NCBI GenBank assembly: GCA_022712845.1
Contig: JAFLJV010000025.1
Coordinates: forward strand, 1 to 8,829
Origin: Sulfurimonas sp.
GTDB taxonomy: Bacteria; Campylobacterota; Campylobacteria; Campylobacterales; Sulfurimonadaceae
Direction: 5' to 3'
DNA length: 8,829 bases
Part shown: piece by piece, positions 1-8,456 of the stretch
Position numbering within the stretch: position 1 is the first letter of the stretch
Layout of the letters: every line of letters begins with the position of its first letter
Made by a program: the position numbers and the translations under genes
Notes under the pieces: generated by a model
Seen by the model: only the letters and a program-made list of their open reading frames with translations
What the model was told of the DNA's origin: nothing
The model's database searches: none

Positions 1-519
1 GTCACCTTTTACATTTCCAAAAAGACGGAAAGAAAGAGAAACTAAACGAGAAAAGTGAGAAACTATCTCAATTGGAAACATTAACCAGTATAACCACCAA
101 ACTGGACCTAAAAAGTGTTTTAAATATTTTACAATACCTTGACGACGAATACCTTCAAAGTTATAATATACAAATACACATAGTGCAAGAGTAAAAGCAA
201 ACTCTAAAAATGCAGTTGGAGATTCAAAACCTGGAACAATTCCAATCAAGTTAGCAAAACAAACAAAAAGACCAATAGTTGCAACTAGTGGAAGATAACG
301 ACGAGCTGGTTCAGCACCCATAACATCTGTTCCCATTTGAAGAACACCTGATACATATGCTTCCATAAGATTTTGAGTCCCTTTTGGAACTAGTTGTAAG
401 TTTGACATAGCTACTTTTACTAATACTAAAGCTATTCCTGCTGCTAAAAGCATGTGCGTCATGTAGATAAAAACTTTATCATGAGATATTAAACCGAAAA
501 ATGTGAATAATTCACCCAT
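1..519 (-). CDS. atpB: F0F1 ATP synthase subunit a (partial, C-terminus outside window)
   Basis: Reading the minus strand from ATG at 519 gives 173 residues with no stop before the window edge, so the C-terminal part is missing. The protein starts MGELFTFFGLISHDKVF and contains several hydrophobic membrane segments. It ends in the subunit a signature SLSFRLFGNVKGD, where Arg165 matches the essential stator arginine (R210 in E. coli) facing the c-ring proton-carrying carboxylate. The family role is the membrane proton half-channel of F0 in the inner membrane. A GGGAG ribosome site (527-531) lies 7 nt before the ATG, which supports this start. It follows truD on the same strand with an 89-nt gap that holds its own -10 element. 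Identification is from recognised family motifs; I am very sure of it. Confidence 0.95.
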   Translation of the reverse strand, partial: MGELFTFFGLISHDKVFIYMTHMLLAAGIALVLVKVAMSNLQLVPKGTQNLMEAYVSGVLQMGTDVMGAEPARRYLPLVATIGLFVCFANLIGIVPGFESPTAFLEFAFTLALCVFVYYNFEGIRRQGIVKYLKHFLGPVWWLYWLMFPIEIVSHFSRLVSLSFRLFGNVKGD

Positions 520-590
520 AGGTGTACTCCCTGTCTTAAATAATTGGGGTATTATAGTCAAAATATGATTAAAATTTTATAATACCAATT
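520..590 (-). promoter_or_regulatory. Probable atpB promoter and leader
   Basis: The minus strand carries a perfect TATAAT at 551-556, about 31 nt before the atpB ATG, followed by a short leader with GGGAG. No good -35 hexamer stands 17 bp upstream, but Campylobacterota sigma70 promoters commonly lack a conserved -35 and rely on AT-rich upstream DNA, which is present here. The -10 lies within the left arm of the inverted repeat at 542-590. Readthrough from truD is also possible. Confidence 0.5.
542..590. repeat. Imperfect inverted repeat between truD and atpB
   Basis: The arm AATTGGGGTATTATA (542-556) pairs with TATAATACCAATT (578-590); the left arm has two extra G as a bulge, and the loop is 21 nt. 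It lies downstream of the truD stop and spans the atpB -10. It could be an attenuator or weak terminator for transcription arriving from truD, or an operator. No clear U tract follows on the minus strand, so terminator function is doubtful. Confidence 0.45.
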
Positions 591-608
591 AATTTTTTTA
601 CTATTTTT

Positions 609-1640
609 CTATCTTTGTTTAGTTTTGGGCTTAGTATCTTTAGCTGTATAGTTTTTATTTGCTATACTTTCTAAAAATACTGTTGCGTATGAACCTTTTG
701 GAAGTGTAAAAGAGATATTTAACTTTGTTTCTTTTCTTATATATTTGCAAACTATATCTTGTGGATATATTAGTGCCTCTCTTCTATAACCTTTTTCTTG
801 TAAAAACTCATCATCAAACTCTTTTTCAATCTCTCTAGCTTCATCTCTCGCACGAAACACATCTCTACCGCATAAAAGACCTGTTGGAGTTAGTTTATAA
901 GATTCAAACTCTCTTTTTGGCATAATTTTTGGAGTTGAGAGTTTTTTATCCTTTGATATATATACATCACCATCAAGAAGTAAAAATTTACCATTATTTT
1001 TTTCATAACTAAGCTCTACTCTTTCTCTAAGCCAATCATTAAAAAATGTACTTTGATAGATAGAGATTAAAAAGTTTTTTATTTTTGTATCTTCTATAAA
1101 TATATCACCTTTTATCATATCTTTTGCTTGTTGTATAGAATCATTATCACGACCAAATCTTTGATAACCAAAATAGTTTGGAAGTCCATTTTTAGCTATT
1201 TTTCTTGCACATTTTTCTATTTTTCCTGAGTCAATATTATCAACAAAATGCAAATTTATACTAAATCTATTTCCACTTAAATTACCCATTCTTATAGAGT
1301 GAGAGTGCCTAGTAGTCTTTAATATTTTAATCTGCTTATGATGAAATTTTTTAAGCATTTTCTCATAACTTGCATCAACTGAAATATACTGCGTAGTAGT
1401 TGCATGTTTATCTTTTAAGCCTGCATAACCTATCTTTTGTGCAGGTATACTCAAGTACTCTGCAAGTATTGCAACCATATCCCAAGTTGTAAGCTCAACT
1501 TTTTTTATATGAAGTATAAGGTAGTTTCCCTTACCTTTAAACTCACTAAGTGGAATTTCATCAACGATAAAATCATCTTTTGTTTGGTAAAATTTAAAAC
1601 CTATATCACTTGTAGTATCTAAATATTCTCTTTTTCTCAT
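609..1640 (-). CDS. truD: tRNA pseudouridine synthase D (U13)
   Basis: This 343-residue protein isomerises uridine 13 of tRNA to pseudouridine in the cytoplasm. The TruD family hallmark is visible at residues 71-84 (GYAGLKDKHATTTQ), with Asp77 as the expected catalytic aspartate. A second conserved block, GLPNYFGYQRFG, lies at 152-163, and the usual C-terminal block around PKGSYATVFLESI is near residue 316. Length is close to E. coli TruD (about 349). The tail is Lys-rich (KDTKPKTKQR). The ATG at 1638-1640 overlaps the ribF stop as ATGA, so translation is probably coupled to ribF, and the two genes are surely co-transcribed. The stop codon is TAG. No broken motif was seen. Confidence 0.95.
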   Translation of the reverse strand: MRKREYLDTTSDIGFKFYQTKDDFIVDEIPLSEFKGKGNYLILHIKKVELTTWDMVAILAEYLSIPAQKIGYAGLKDKHATTTQYISVDASYEKMLKKFHHKQIKILKTTRHSHSIRMGNLSGNRFSINLHFVDNIDSGKIEKCARKIAKNGLPNYFGYQRFGRDNDSIQQAKDMIKGDIFIEDTKIKNFLISIYQSTFFNDWLRERVELSYEKNNGKFLLLDGDVYISKDKKLSTPKIMPKREFESYKLTPTGLLCGRDVFRARDEAREIEKEFDDEFLQEKGYRREALIYPQDIVCKYIRKETKLNISFTLPKGSYATVFLESIANKNYTAKDTKPKTKQR

Positions 1641-2467
1641 AATGCTAAAAACTTTAATTTTTTTGAAGCGATATTTATATCTTTTTTTATCGCTTTTTTT
1701 AACTCTTCTAGTGAGTCAAATTTTTTATTCTCTCTTATAAAAGAGACAAAACTAATACTAATTGTTTTACTACAACTAACTTCCCCATCAAGAATATGGC
1801 TTTCAATAGCAAAACTCCCATCTGTACTCACTCTATGACCCATAAATGAAACAGATGGATGATAATGTTCTTCATCATCTATGCGTGTTAAAGTTACATA
1901 AACACCCTCTTTTGGTAACAAGAACTCTTTTGCTTCTATATTGATAGTTGCTACTAACTCTTTTTTACCGATACCTTGACCTTTTACAATCTTACCCCTA
2001 ATTGTATAATTATGTCCTAAAAAAGCATTTGCTCCTTTAATATCACCAATTTGAAGTTTTGCCCTTATTTTATGTGAGTGAACAGAGTCATTATGAAGTT
2101 TAACTTCATCTATTACTTGTACCTCTCCGCTAAAAAGAGTATTTAAATCTTCAAAAGAGTATTTTCTATTTTTTCCAAAATGAAAATCATATCCAACCAC
2201 TATTTTTTTAAGTTTTGGAAATTTTTCTTGTAAAAATAGTATAAACTCTTCTCCACTTAAATGACGAATATTATCTAGTTTAAGATAAAGAATCGGATAC
2301 TTAGAAAAGTTTTCTCTCTCATTCTTAGGAGTAAGATTTGCATAACCTGTCTCAATTACAACTATAGTACCATATTTATCTAGAGCATTAAAAAGATGTT
2401 GATGCCCAATATGCATCCCATCAAAACCACCTATAGCTATGGCTGTGCTATTTTTCATATTATTCAT
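1637..2467 (-). CDS. ribF: Bifunctional riboflavin kinase / FAD synthetase
   Basis: This 276-residue protein converts riboflavin to FMN and then FAD in the cytosol. The N-terminal nucleotidyltransferase (FAD synthetase) half shows GGFDGMHIGH at 13-22 and VGYDFHFGKNR at 91-101. The C-terminal flavokinase half shows GKIVKGQGIGKKELVATIN at 158-176, where Thr174 and Asn176 take the place of the usual PTAN Thr and Asn. Then come EGVYV (187-191) and IESHILD (221-227), where Glu222 is the expected kinase catalytic residue. It is shorter than the common length of roughly 300 residues, as in Campylobacter and Helicobacter. The ATG at 2467 directly follows the brnA stop, with AAGAG 7 nt upstream; an ATG three codons in is a possible alternative. 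Transcription may come from the brnTA promoter as well as from ligA-tlyA. Confidence 0.93.
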   Translation of the reverse strand: MNNMKNSTAIAIGGFDGMHIGHQHLFNALDKYGTIVVIETGYANLTPKNERENFSKYPILYLKLDNIRHLSGEEFILFLQEKFPKLKKIVVGYDFHFGKNRKYSFEDLNTLFSGEVQVIDEVKLHNDSVHSHKIRAKLQIGDIKGANAFLGHNYTIRGKIVKGQGIGKKELVATINIEAKEFLLPKEGVYVTLTRIDDEEHYHPSVSFMGHRVSTDGSFAIESHILDGEVSCSKTISISFVSFIRENKKFDSLEELKKAIKKDINIASKKLKFLAL

Positions 2468-2731
2468 TTATGCACTCTTAAGAGCCTTTGTTAAAAACAT
2501 TTTTATTAAAGACTGATATGGTACATCCATTGCATTTGCTTTAATTTTTAACTCTTCTATCATATCAACAGGTAAACGAAGAGATATACTTTTTGTTGTT
2601 TTTTTAAGATTAGCAAAACGTACTGATTTTACTTTATCCATATCAAAATACTCAGTTACATCATTAGTATTCCAAAAAATAGCTTCATCTTCTTCACTCT
2701 TAAATACTGGTGCTGTTTTAAGCTTTTTCAT
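2468..2731 (-). CDS. brnA: BrnA-type antitoxin (CopG/ribbon-helix-helix)
   Basis: This 87-residue protein is the presumed antitoxin of the adjacent BrnT. The N-terminal half has the PVFKSEEDEAIFW segment (8-20) typical of BrnA/CopG-type antitoxins. The C-terminal half is the ribbon-helix-helix DNA-binding region: SISLRLP beta strand (48-54), helix DMIEELKIKANAMD, then VPYQSLIKMFL (70-80). In this family the antitoxin binds the toxin and represses its own promoter. The gene overlaps the end of brnT by 14 nt, the normal toxin-first order for BrnTA. AAGGAG inside the brnT end lies 10 nt before its ATG. Its stop codon abuts the ribF ATG. The two palindromes upstream of brnT are the likely binding sites (inference). 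Confidence 0.88.
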   Translation of the reverse strand: MKKLKTAPVFKSEEDEAIFWNTNDVTEYFDMDKVKSVRFANLKKTTKSISLRLPVDMIEELKIKANAMDVPYQSLIKMFLTKALKSA

Positions 2732-3023
2732 AAATAATTTTCTCCTTTTTGCTCATACTTATAGCAGATATCACTCTAATATGTTTATCTCTCACCGTAA
2801 AAACTACTGTTATAAGTTCATCATAATCATTTTTACCAAGCCCAACACAACGACACTCATCATTTGAGTGTTTAAAATCTTTTACTACTAATAGTGGTTC
2901 ATTAAAAAAAACTTCCTCGATTGTACTCCATTTTAAACCATGCTTATTCTCATTTTTATGAATATTACCTTCATCCCATTCGAATCCTATGATTAAATCG
3001 ATATCTAAACAATCAAATTTCAT
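2718..3023 (-). CDS. brnT: BrnT-family toxin (RelE-fold ribonuclease, DUF497)
   Basis: This 101-residue protein matches the BrnT/DUF497 pattern: FEWD (14-17), NENKHGL (24-30), EVFFNEP (37-43), ECRCVGLG (56-63), VVFTVRDKHIRVISA (73-87) and a basic KKEK end. BrnT toxins are small RelE-like ribonucleases that cleave RNA and stop growth until BrnA neutralises them. A strong AAGGAG ribosome site (3028-3033) lies 4 nt before the ATG, and a consensus promoter is just upstream. One departure: the common family end is ISAR followed by a basic stretch, whereas here ISA is followed by Ile88, so the usual Arg is missing. Whether that arginine matters for activity here is unknown; other basic residues (Arg58, Arg78, Arg83) remain. 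Confidence 0.88.
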   Translation of the reverse strand: MKFDCLDIDLIIGFEWDEGNIHKNENKHGLKWSTIEEVFFNEPLLVVKDFKHSNDECRCVGLGKNDYDELITVVFTVRDKHIRVISAISMSKKEKIIYEKA

Positions 3024-3031
3024 TTTTCTCC

Positions 3032-3054
3032 TTGTATATCGCTATTATATACAA
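3032..3054. promoter_or_regulatory. 23-bp palindrome over the brnTA -10 (putative operator)
   Basis: A perfect inverted repeat with 8-bp arms, TTGTATAT and ATATACAA, is separated by 7 bp. It spans the -10 hexamer and the expected transcription start. Placement over the core promoter of a ribbon-helix-helix antitoxin operon suggests a BrnA operator (inference). It could also form a small hairpin in the mRNA leader. Confidence 0.6.
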
Positions 3055-3072
3055 ATTATAATATTTTGTCAA
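3044..3072 (-). promoter_or_regulatory. Consensus sigma70 promoter of brnTA
   Basis: On the minus strand TTGACA (3067-3072) and TATAAT (3044-3049) are separated by exactly 17 bp, so both hexamers and the spacing match consensus. The expected start near 3037 would leave a leader of about 14 nt before brnT. This is the only promoter in the window with a perfect -35. It should also feed ribF and truD. The palindromes at 3032-3054 and 3058-3080 cover its -10 and -35, as expected for an autorepressed toxin-antitoxin promoter. Confidence 0.85.
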
Positions 3073-3076
3073 AATA

Positions 3077-3080
<4 letters not shown>
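3058..3080. promoter_or_regulatory. 23-bp palindrome over the brnTA -35 (second putative operator or tlyA end hairpin)
   Basis: A perfect inverted repeat has 11-bp arms (ATAATATTTTG and its complement) around one central base. It contains the -35 hexamer of brnTA and the tlyA stop codon (3077-3079). Its arm sequence differs from the neighbouring palindrome at 3032-3054, although both total 23 bp. It may be a second repressor site, or it may fold at the end of the tlyA transcript. Confidence 0.55.
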
Positions 3081-5741
<2,661 letters not shown>

Positions 5742-5785
5742 TTATCTTAATCTTATTAAATTCAAATTTTATCCATAATATTTTT

Positions 5786-5817
5786 TTCACAATTAATTCA
5801 CATAAAATAGTTATAAT
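5786..5817 (+). promoter_or_regulatory. Promoter with direct-repeat activator box upstream of the 84-aa secreted protein
   Basis: Two copies of TTCACA (5786-5791 and 5797-5802) lie 11 bp apart, followed by 9 bp and a perfect TATAAT (5812-5817). No standard -35 exists; the direct repeat occupies that place. OmpR/PhoB-family regulators bind tandem half-sites of 10-11 bp in this position. The same layout recurs at 6261-6292. The ligA promoter must lie in the same 113-bp divergent gap on the other strand, but I see no convincing hexamer pair for it. Confidence 0.75.
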
Positions 5818-5845
5818 ATTTAAAATAAAAACAAAGGTTTAAAAT

Positions 5846-6100
5846 ATGAAAAAAATTTTACTAATCTCTACATTATTTGTTAGCGTATGTTTTGCAGATG
5901 ATAGCTTTGCAAAACATGAAGCAAAAATGAAACAGATACAAGAGCGTACAATGACTCAAGAGAATCAAGGCTCAGGTGAACAAAAAAGAAATAGATATAG
6001 ATATAAAAATGGTGGTAATCAATCAGAACATTCTGGTCCACAAGATGGAACGGGCAATCAATTCAAAGGTTCTAATGGCGGAGATAGAGGACGAAGATAG
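5846..6100 (+). CDS. Small exported low-complexity protein of unknown function
   Basis: I do not recognise this 84-residue protein. Residues 1-17 (MKKILLISTLFVSVCFA) form a typical Sec signal peptide with probable cleavage after Ala17 (CFA/DD). No cysteine follows the site, so it is not a lipoprotein. Residues 18-40 look helical and charged (KHEAKMKQIQERTMTQEN). The rest (41-84) is disordered-looking and rich in Gly, Asn, Gln and Arg, ending GGDRGRR. The mature protein has no cysteine and no membrane segment, so it should be periplasmic or secreted. AAAGG lies 8 nt before the ATG. It has its own promoter with a TTCACA direct repeat shared with the next gene, so both are probably controlled by the neighbouring response regulator (inference). 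Confidence 0.75.
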   Translation: MKKILLISTLFVSVCFADDSFAKHEAKMKQIQERTMTQENQGSGEQKRNRYRYKNGGNQSEHSGPQDGTGNQFKGSNGGDRGRR

Positions 6101-6115
6101 TTCTCTAAAATAAAC

Positions 6116-6134
6116 GTGTCTCTTTTAGGGACAC
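6116..6134 (+). terminator. Hairpin after the 84-aa gene (weak terminator candidate)
   Basis: GTGTCTC and GGGACAC form a 7-bp stem with one G-U pair around a TTTTA loop, 16 nt after the stop codon. The DNA after the stem is A-rich, not T-rich, so this is not a classic intrinsic terminator for the plus strand; it may instead stabilise the 3' end of the transcript. Confidence 0.35.
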
Positions 6135-6260
6135 AAAACAAACATCATATAATTCTAAATTACACAATTCACTTACATATTTTTATAAAAAAATTATTCA
6201 TATAATAATAGCTATTTTCTATTTTTAGTTACAAGCAAAAATCATTCCTTTCTTTATAAA

Positions 6261-6292
6261 TTCACAATTATTTCACAGTTTTATTTTATACT
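6261..6292 (+). promoter_or_regulatory. Promoter with direct-repeat activator box upstream of the CxxC/Met-rich protein
   Basis: TTCACA at 6261-6266 and 6272-6277 (11-bp period) is followed by 9 bp and TATACT (6287-6292). The 17-bp box differs from the one at 5786-5802 at a single base, and the spacing to the -10 is identical. The distance from the -10 to the ATG is also nearly equal (29 against 28 bp). This is probably the main promoter of the operon running from 6322 to the cytochrome gene. The rest of the 221-bp gap (6101-6260) shows only AT-rich DNA and the hairpin at 6116-6134. Confidence 0.75.
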
Positions 6293-6321
6293 TTCTTTAA
6301 CTTTAAATAAAAGGAGACAAA

Positions 6322-6636
6322 ATGGGTACGGGTTCATGTGGATCTTGCGGTTCATCGCAACAAATGCAAATGCAAAATATGTACGGTTCTGGCGGAGGTC
6401 AGGGTAAAGGCGGCATGAAAGATATCATGCAAAGTTTATCTACTGAAGATAGAGCAACGATGAAAGAGAGTCTTAGTTCTATGAGTCAAGAAGATAGAAT
6501 GGCAGCGGTCGCTCAAATGAAAGAAGTTGATGCAGCTGTTTTAAGTTCAGAAGAATATACTCAAGCACTTCTTGATATATTAGATGCATCTGTTACTAAC
6601 GAAGCGGAAACTGAAGGTTTTTCAGTATATGCATAG
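6322..6636 (+). CDS. Small CxxC- and Met-rich protein of unknown function
   Basis: I do not recognise this 104-residue protein. The N-terminus is Gly/Ser-rich with CGSCG (Cys6, Cys9), then a Met/Gln stretch MQMQNM (15-20) and a Gly-rich linker GSGGGQGKGG (22-31). Residues 32-90 look helical and hold a repeat: LSTEDR (39-44) and MSQEDR (54-59), 15 residues apart, each followed by an Ala/Met helix. There are ten Met in total. No signal peptide or membrane segment is seen, so it is probably cytoplasmic unless exported by another route. The CxxC with Met-rich stretch would suit metal binding or a redox switch, but that is a guess. AAGGAG is well placed upstream of the ATG. It leads the probable operon with the regulator, kinase and cytochrome, and its promoter carries the TTCACA direct repeat. 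Confidence 0.78.
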   Translation: MGTGSCGSCGSSQQMQMQNMYGSGGGQGKGGMKDIMQSLSTEDRATMKESLSSMSQEDRMAAVAQMKEVDAAVLSSEEYTQALLDILDASVTNEAETEGFSVYA

Positions 6637-6641
6637 TACTT

Positions 6642-6680
6642 TTTTAGGTATAATTTTTTATGAAAATTTTATACCTAGAA
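6642..6680 (+). promoter_or_regulatory. Stem-loop holding the response regulator start codon
   Basis: A near-palindrome is centred on the ATG at 6660-6662. AGGTATAA (6646-6653) pairs with TTATACCT (6669-6676), TTTT (6656-6659) pairs with AAAA (6663-6666), and two T-T mismatches lie between; outer bases 6642-6645 pair with 6677-6680 (one G-U). The only ribosome-site-like AGG (6646-6648), 11 nt before the ATG, is in the stem and the ATG is in the loop. It could lower or regulate translation of the regulator; the right arm is coding, so part of the match may be chance. Confidence 0.4.
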
Positions 6681-7316
6681 GATGATGCCAATTTATCAGA
6701 AACAGTAGAAGAATTCCTCAATGATGAGGGCTTTGACGTAGTTGCTGTTTATGATGGAGAAGAAGCATTAGAAACTATTTACAAATATAACTTTGATATG
6801 CTCTTACTTGATGTGAATGTTCCTCAAATAAATGGATTTGAGCTATTAAAAGAACTCAGAAGTGCTGGTATTTCAACACCTGCTATTTTTACAACCTCAC
6901 TCAACAGTATTGATGATTTATCAAATGGATATAATTCTGGTGCTGATGATTACATAAAAAAACCATTCGCTTTAAAAGAGTTGCTATTTCGTATAAAAGC
7001 CCTTTTTAAAAGAGAATTTAAAATACAGAGTGAATTAATTAGAATAACAAAAGAAATTGATTTTAATACATACACAAATGAATTAATATATGATAAAAAA
7101 ACAATTTTATTAAACCCAAAAGAAGTACTGCTTTTAAAACTACTTTTAAAATATAAAAATGAATGCGTTACTTTTGAAAACATATATCAAAGTGTTTGGT
7201 CATATGATGAAACACATAGTGAAATGAGCTTACGAACTTATATAAAAAACTTACGTAAACATATAGGAAAAGAGAATATCCTTAGCATAAAAAAGGTAGG
7301 ATATAAACTTGTATAA
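6660..7316 (+). CDS. OmpR/PhoB-family response regulator
   Basis: This 218-residue two-component regulator has a receiver domain (1-118) and a winged-helix DNA-binding domain (about 125-218). The receiver shows the acidic pocket Asp8/Asp9, phosphoacceptor Asp51 in LLLDVNVP, the switch Thr78/Thr79 and Lys101 in KKPF. The effector domain has LNPKEVLLLKLLL (151-163), the recognition-helix region SLRTYIKNLRKHIG (190-203) and the closing wing IKKVGYKLV. The family binds tandem direct repeats as dimers. The TTCACA repeats at 5786-5802 and 6261-6277 are the obvious candidate targets, which would make the operon self-regulated (inference). It follows the CxxC protein by 23 nt and overlaps the kinase start. 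Its start codon lies in a predicted stem-loop. The signal and specific subfamily are unknown. Confidence 0.93.
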   Translation: MKILYLEDDANLSETVEEFLNDEGFDVVAVYDGEEALETIYKYNFDMLLLDVNVPQINGFELLKELRSAGISTPAIFTTSLNSIDDLSNGYNSGADDYIKKPFALKELLFRIKALFKREFKIQSELIRITKEIDFNTYTNELIYDKKTILLNPKEVLLLKLLLKYKNECVTFENIYQSVWSYDETHSEMSLRTYIKNLRKHIGKENILSIKKVGYKLV

Positions 7317-8456
7317 AAGTGAAAAGCAAACAATTACTTATGTACTAACCCTTTATCTAAGCTCTACACTACTACTAATCGCCACACTTTTCACCAGTTA
7401 CTATTTTTACAAGCAAGAACAACTTATACATGATGAAAAAAAGGTTCTAAAAGAGTATAGCATGGATATTGAAGACTCACTCGCCTCATTACATGAAGAT
7501 AATAACGAAAGGTATGAATACCCCAGGCTTGATAACTTTAACAGTGCTATTTATGACATAGATAAAAATCTAATCTTTTCAACACTTGATATACAAATGG
7601 ACAATATTGACAAAGAGTTTTTGTTTAAAGGTTCTAATTCTTATTATGTATCTTCTATCAAACCTTACTATTTAGGTGCTGCCTATACTGTTATTGAAAA
7701 AAAAAAAAACCTGTTAATATTTTAAATGATTTAATTACTCTTGCAATTGTCGTCATCATAATTACAATTATAACTTCATTGTTTCTAGTCAAACTTGTTT
7801 TAAAACCCATAAGAGATAATTTACACCTTCTTGATAATTTTATAAAAGACACAACTCATGAATTAAATACTCCTATTACAACAATTCTTGCAAATATTGA
7901 GACACTTGACGCACAAAATTGTAATGAAAAAACTATGAGAAAACTACAAAGAATTAAAGTTGCTTCAGCGACTATTTCCAACTTATATAAAGATTTGGTT
8001 TATCTTCTTCTAAATCATAAAATTTCATCTCAAAATGAAGAGTTGAATTTAGCTGAAATATTAAATCAAAGAGTACAATATTTTATGCAAATGGCAAATA
8101 TAAAAAATGTAAAACTACATGTAGATATAAAAGATGATGCATACTTTAATGCTGATAAACAAAAAATAGAGCGTTTGATAGATAACATACTCTCAAATGC
8201 AATTAAATATACAAATAAAAAAACTATCATAAATATTATTTTGACATCATCCATTTTATCAATTACAGATGAAGGTAAAGGGATGAGTGAGGATGAGATT
8301 AGTAAGATTTTTCAGAGATACAAAAGGTTTGATAAAACACAAGGTGGTTTTGGAATTGGATACAGTATTATCAAGTCAATTATTGATGAATACAATATAA
8401 AAATAAAGATACAATCTCAAATAAACAAAGGAACAAAGGTTACATTAAAATGGTAA
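7309..8456 (+). CDS. Membrane sensor histidine kinase, frame interrupted at an A13 run
   Basis: This is the partner kinase of the preceding regulator, overlapping it by 8 nt. The start is TTG at 7309, with AGGA 7 nt upstream. The first frame (7309-7725, 138 codons) encodes TM1 (about residues 9-32) and a periplasmic sensor of about 100 residues, then stops at TAA 7723. The second frame resumes from 7710: PVNILND, TM2 (LITLAIVVIIITIITSLFLV), a short linker, the H-box TTHELNTPITTI with the phosphoacceptor His at 7857-7859, the N-box IDNILSNAIKY, the G1 box DEGKGM, the F-box IFQRYKRFD and the G2 box GGFGIGYSII. Joined, it would be about 382 residues, a normal kinase length. No full HAMP domain fits between TM2 and the H-box. 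A sequencing indel, phase variation, a true mutation or slippage are all possible. Without a shift, only a membrane-anchored sensor stub is made. Confidence 0.88.
7697..7709 (+). repeat. Run of 13 A at the kinase frame break
   Basis: Thirteen consecutive A lie where the two kinase frames meet. Restoring one frame needs 14 or 11 A. The upstream frame reads this end as AAA-AAC, so the last seven bases (7704-7710) form A-AAA-AAC, a known -1 slippery heptamer in the correct phase. The lower frame has a stop at 7695-7697 and the upper frame at 7723-7725, so any shift must occur in this short window. Confidence 0.85.

Noticed and set aside
1437..1622. Plus-strand open frame of 61 codons inside truD
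   Set aside because: It lies wholly antisense to the well-supported truD and its translation shows no domain or gene-like start context.
6160..6177. A third, degenerate TTCACA-like box (TTACAC and TTCAC/TTACA elements)
   Set aside because: The half-sites do not keep the 11-bp period or the 9-bp distance to a -10 hexamer.
6649..6654. TATAAT just before the response regulator as a separate promoter
   Set aside because: It is only 5 bp from the ATG, with no -35 or activator box upstream; better explained as part of the start-codon stem-loop.
6950..7183. Minus-strand open frame of 77 codons opposite the response regulator
   Set aside because: It is antisense to the regulator, and its Phe/Ser/Lys-rich translation reflects AT-rich complement only.
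8066..8254. Minus-strand open frame of 62 codons opposite the kinase ATPase domain
   Set aside because: The opposite strand carries recognisable kinase N-box motifs; this frame has no support.
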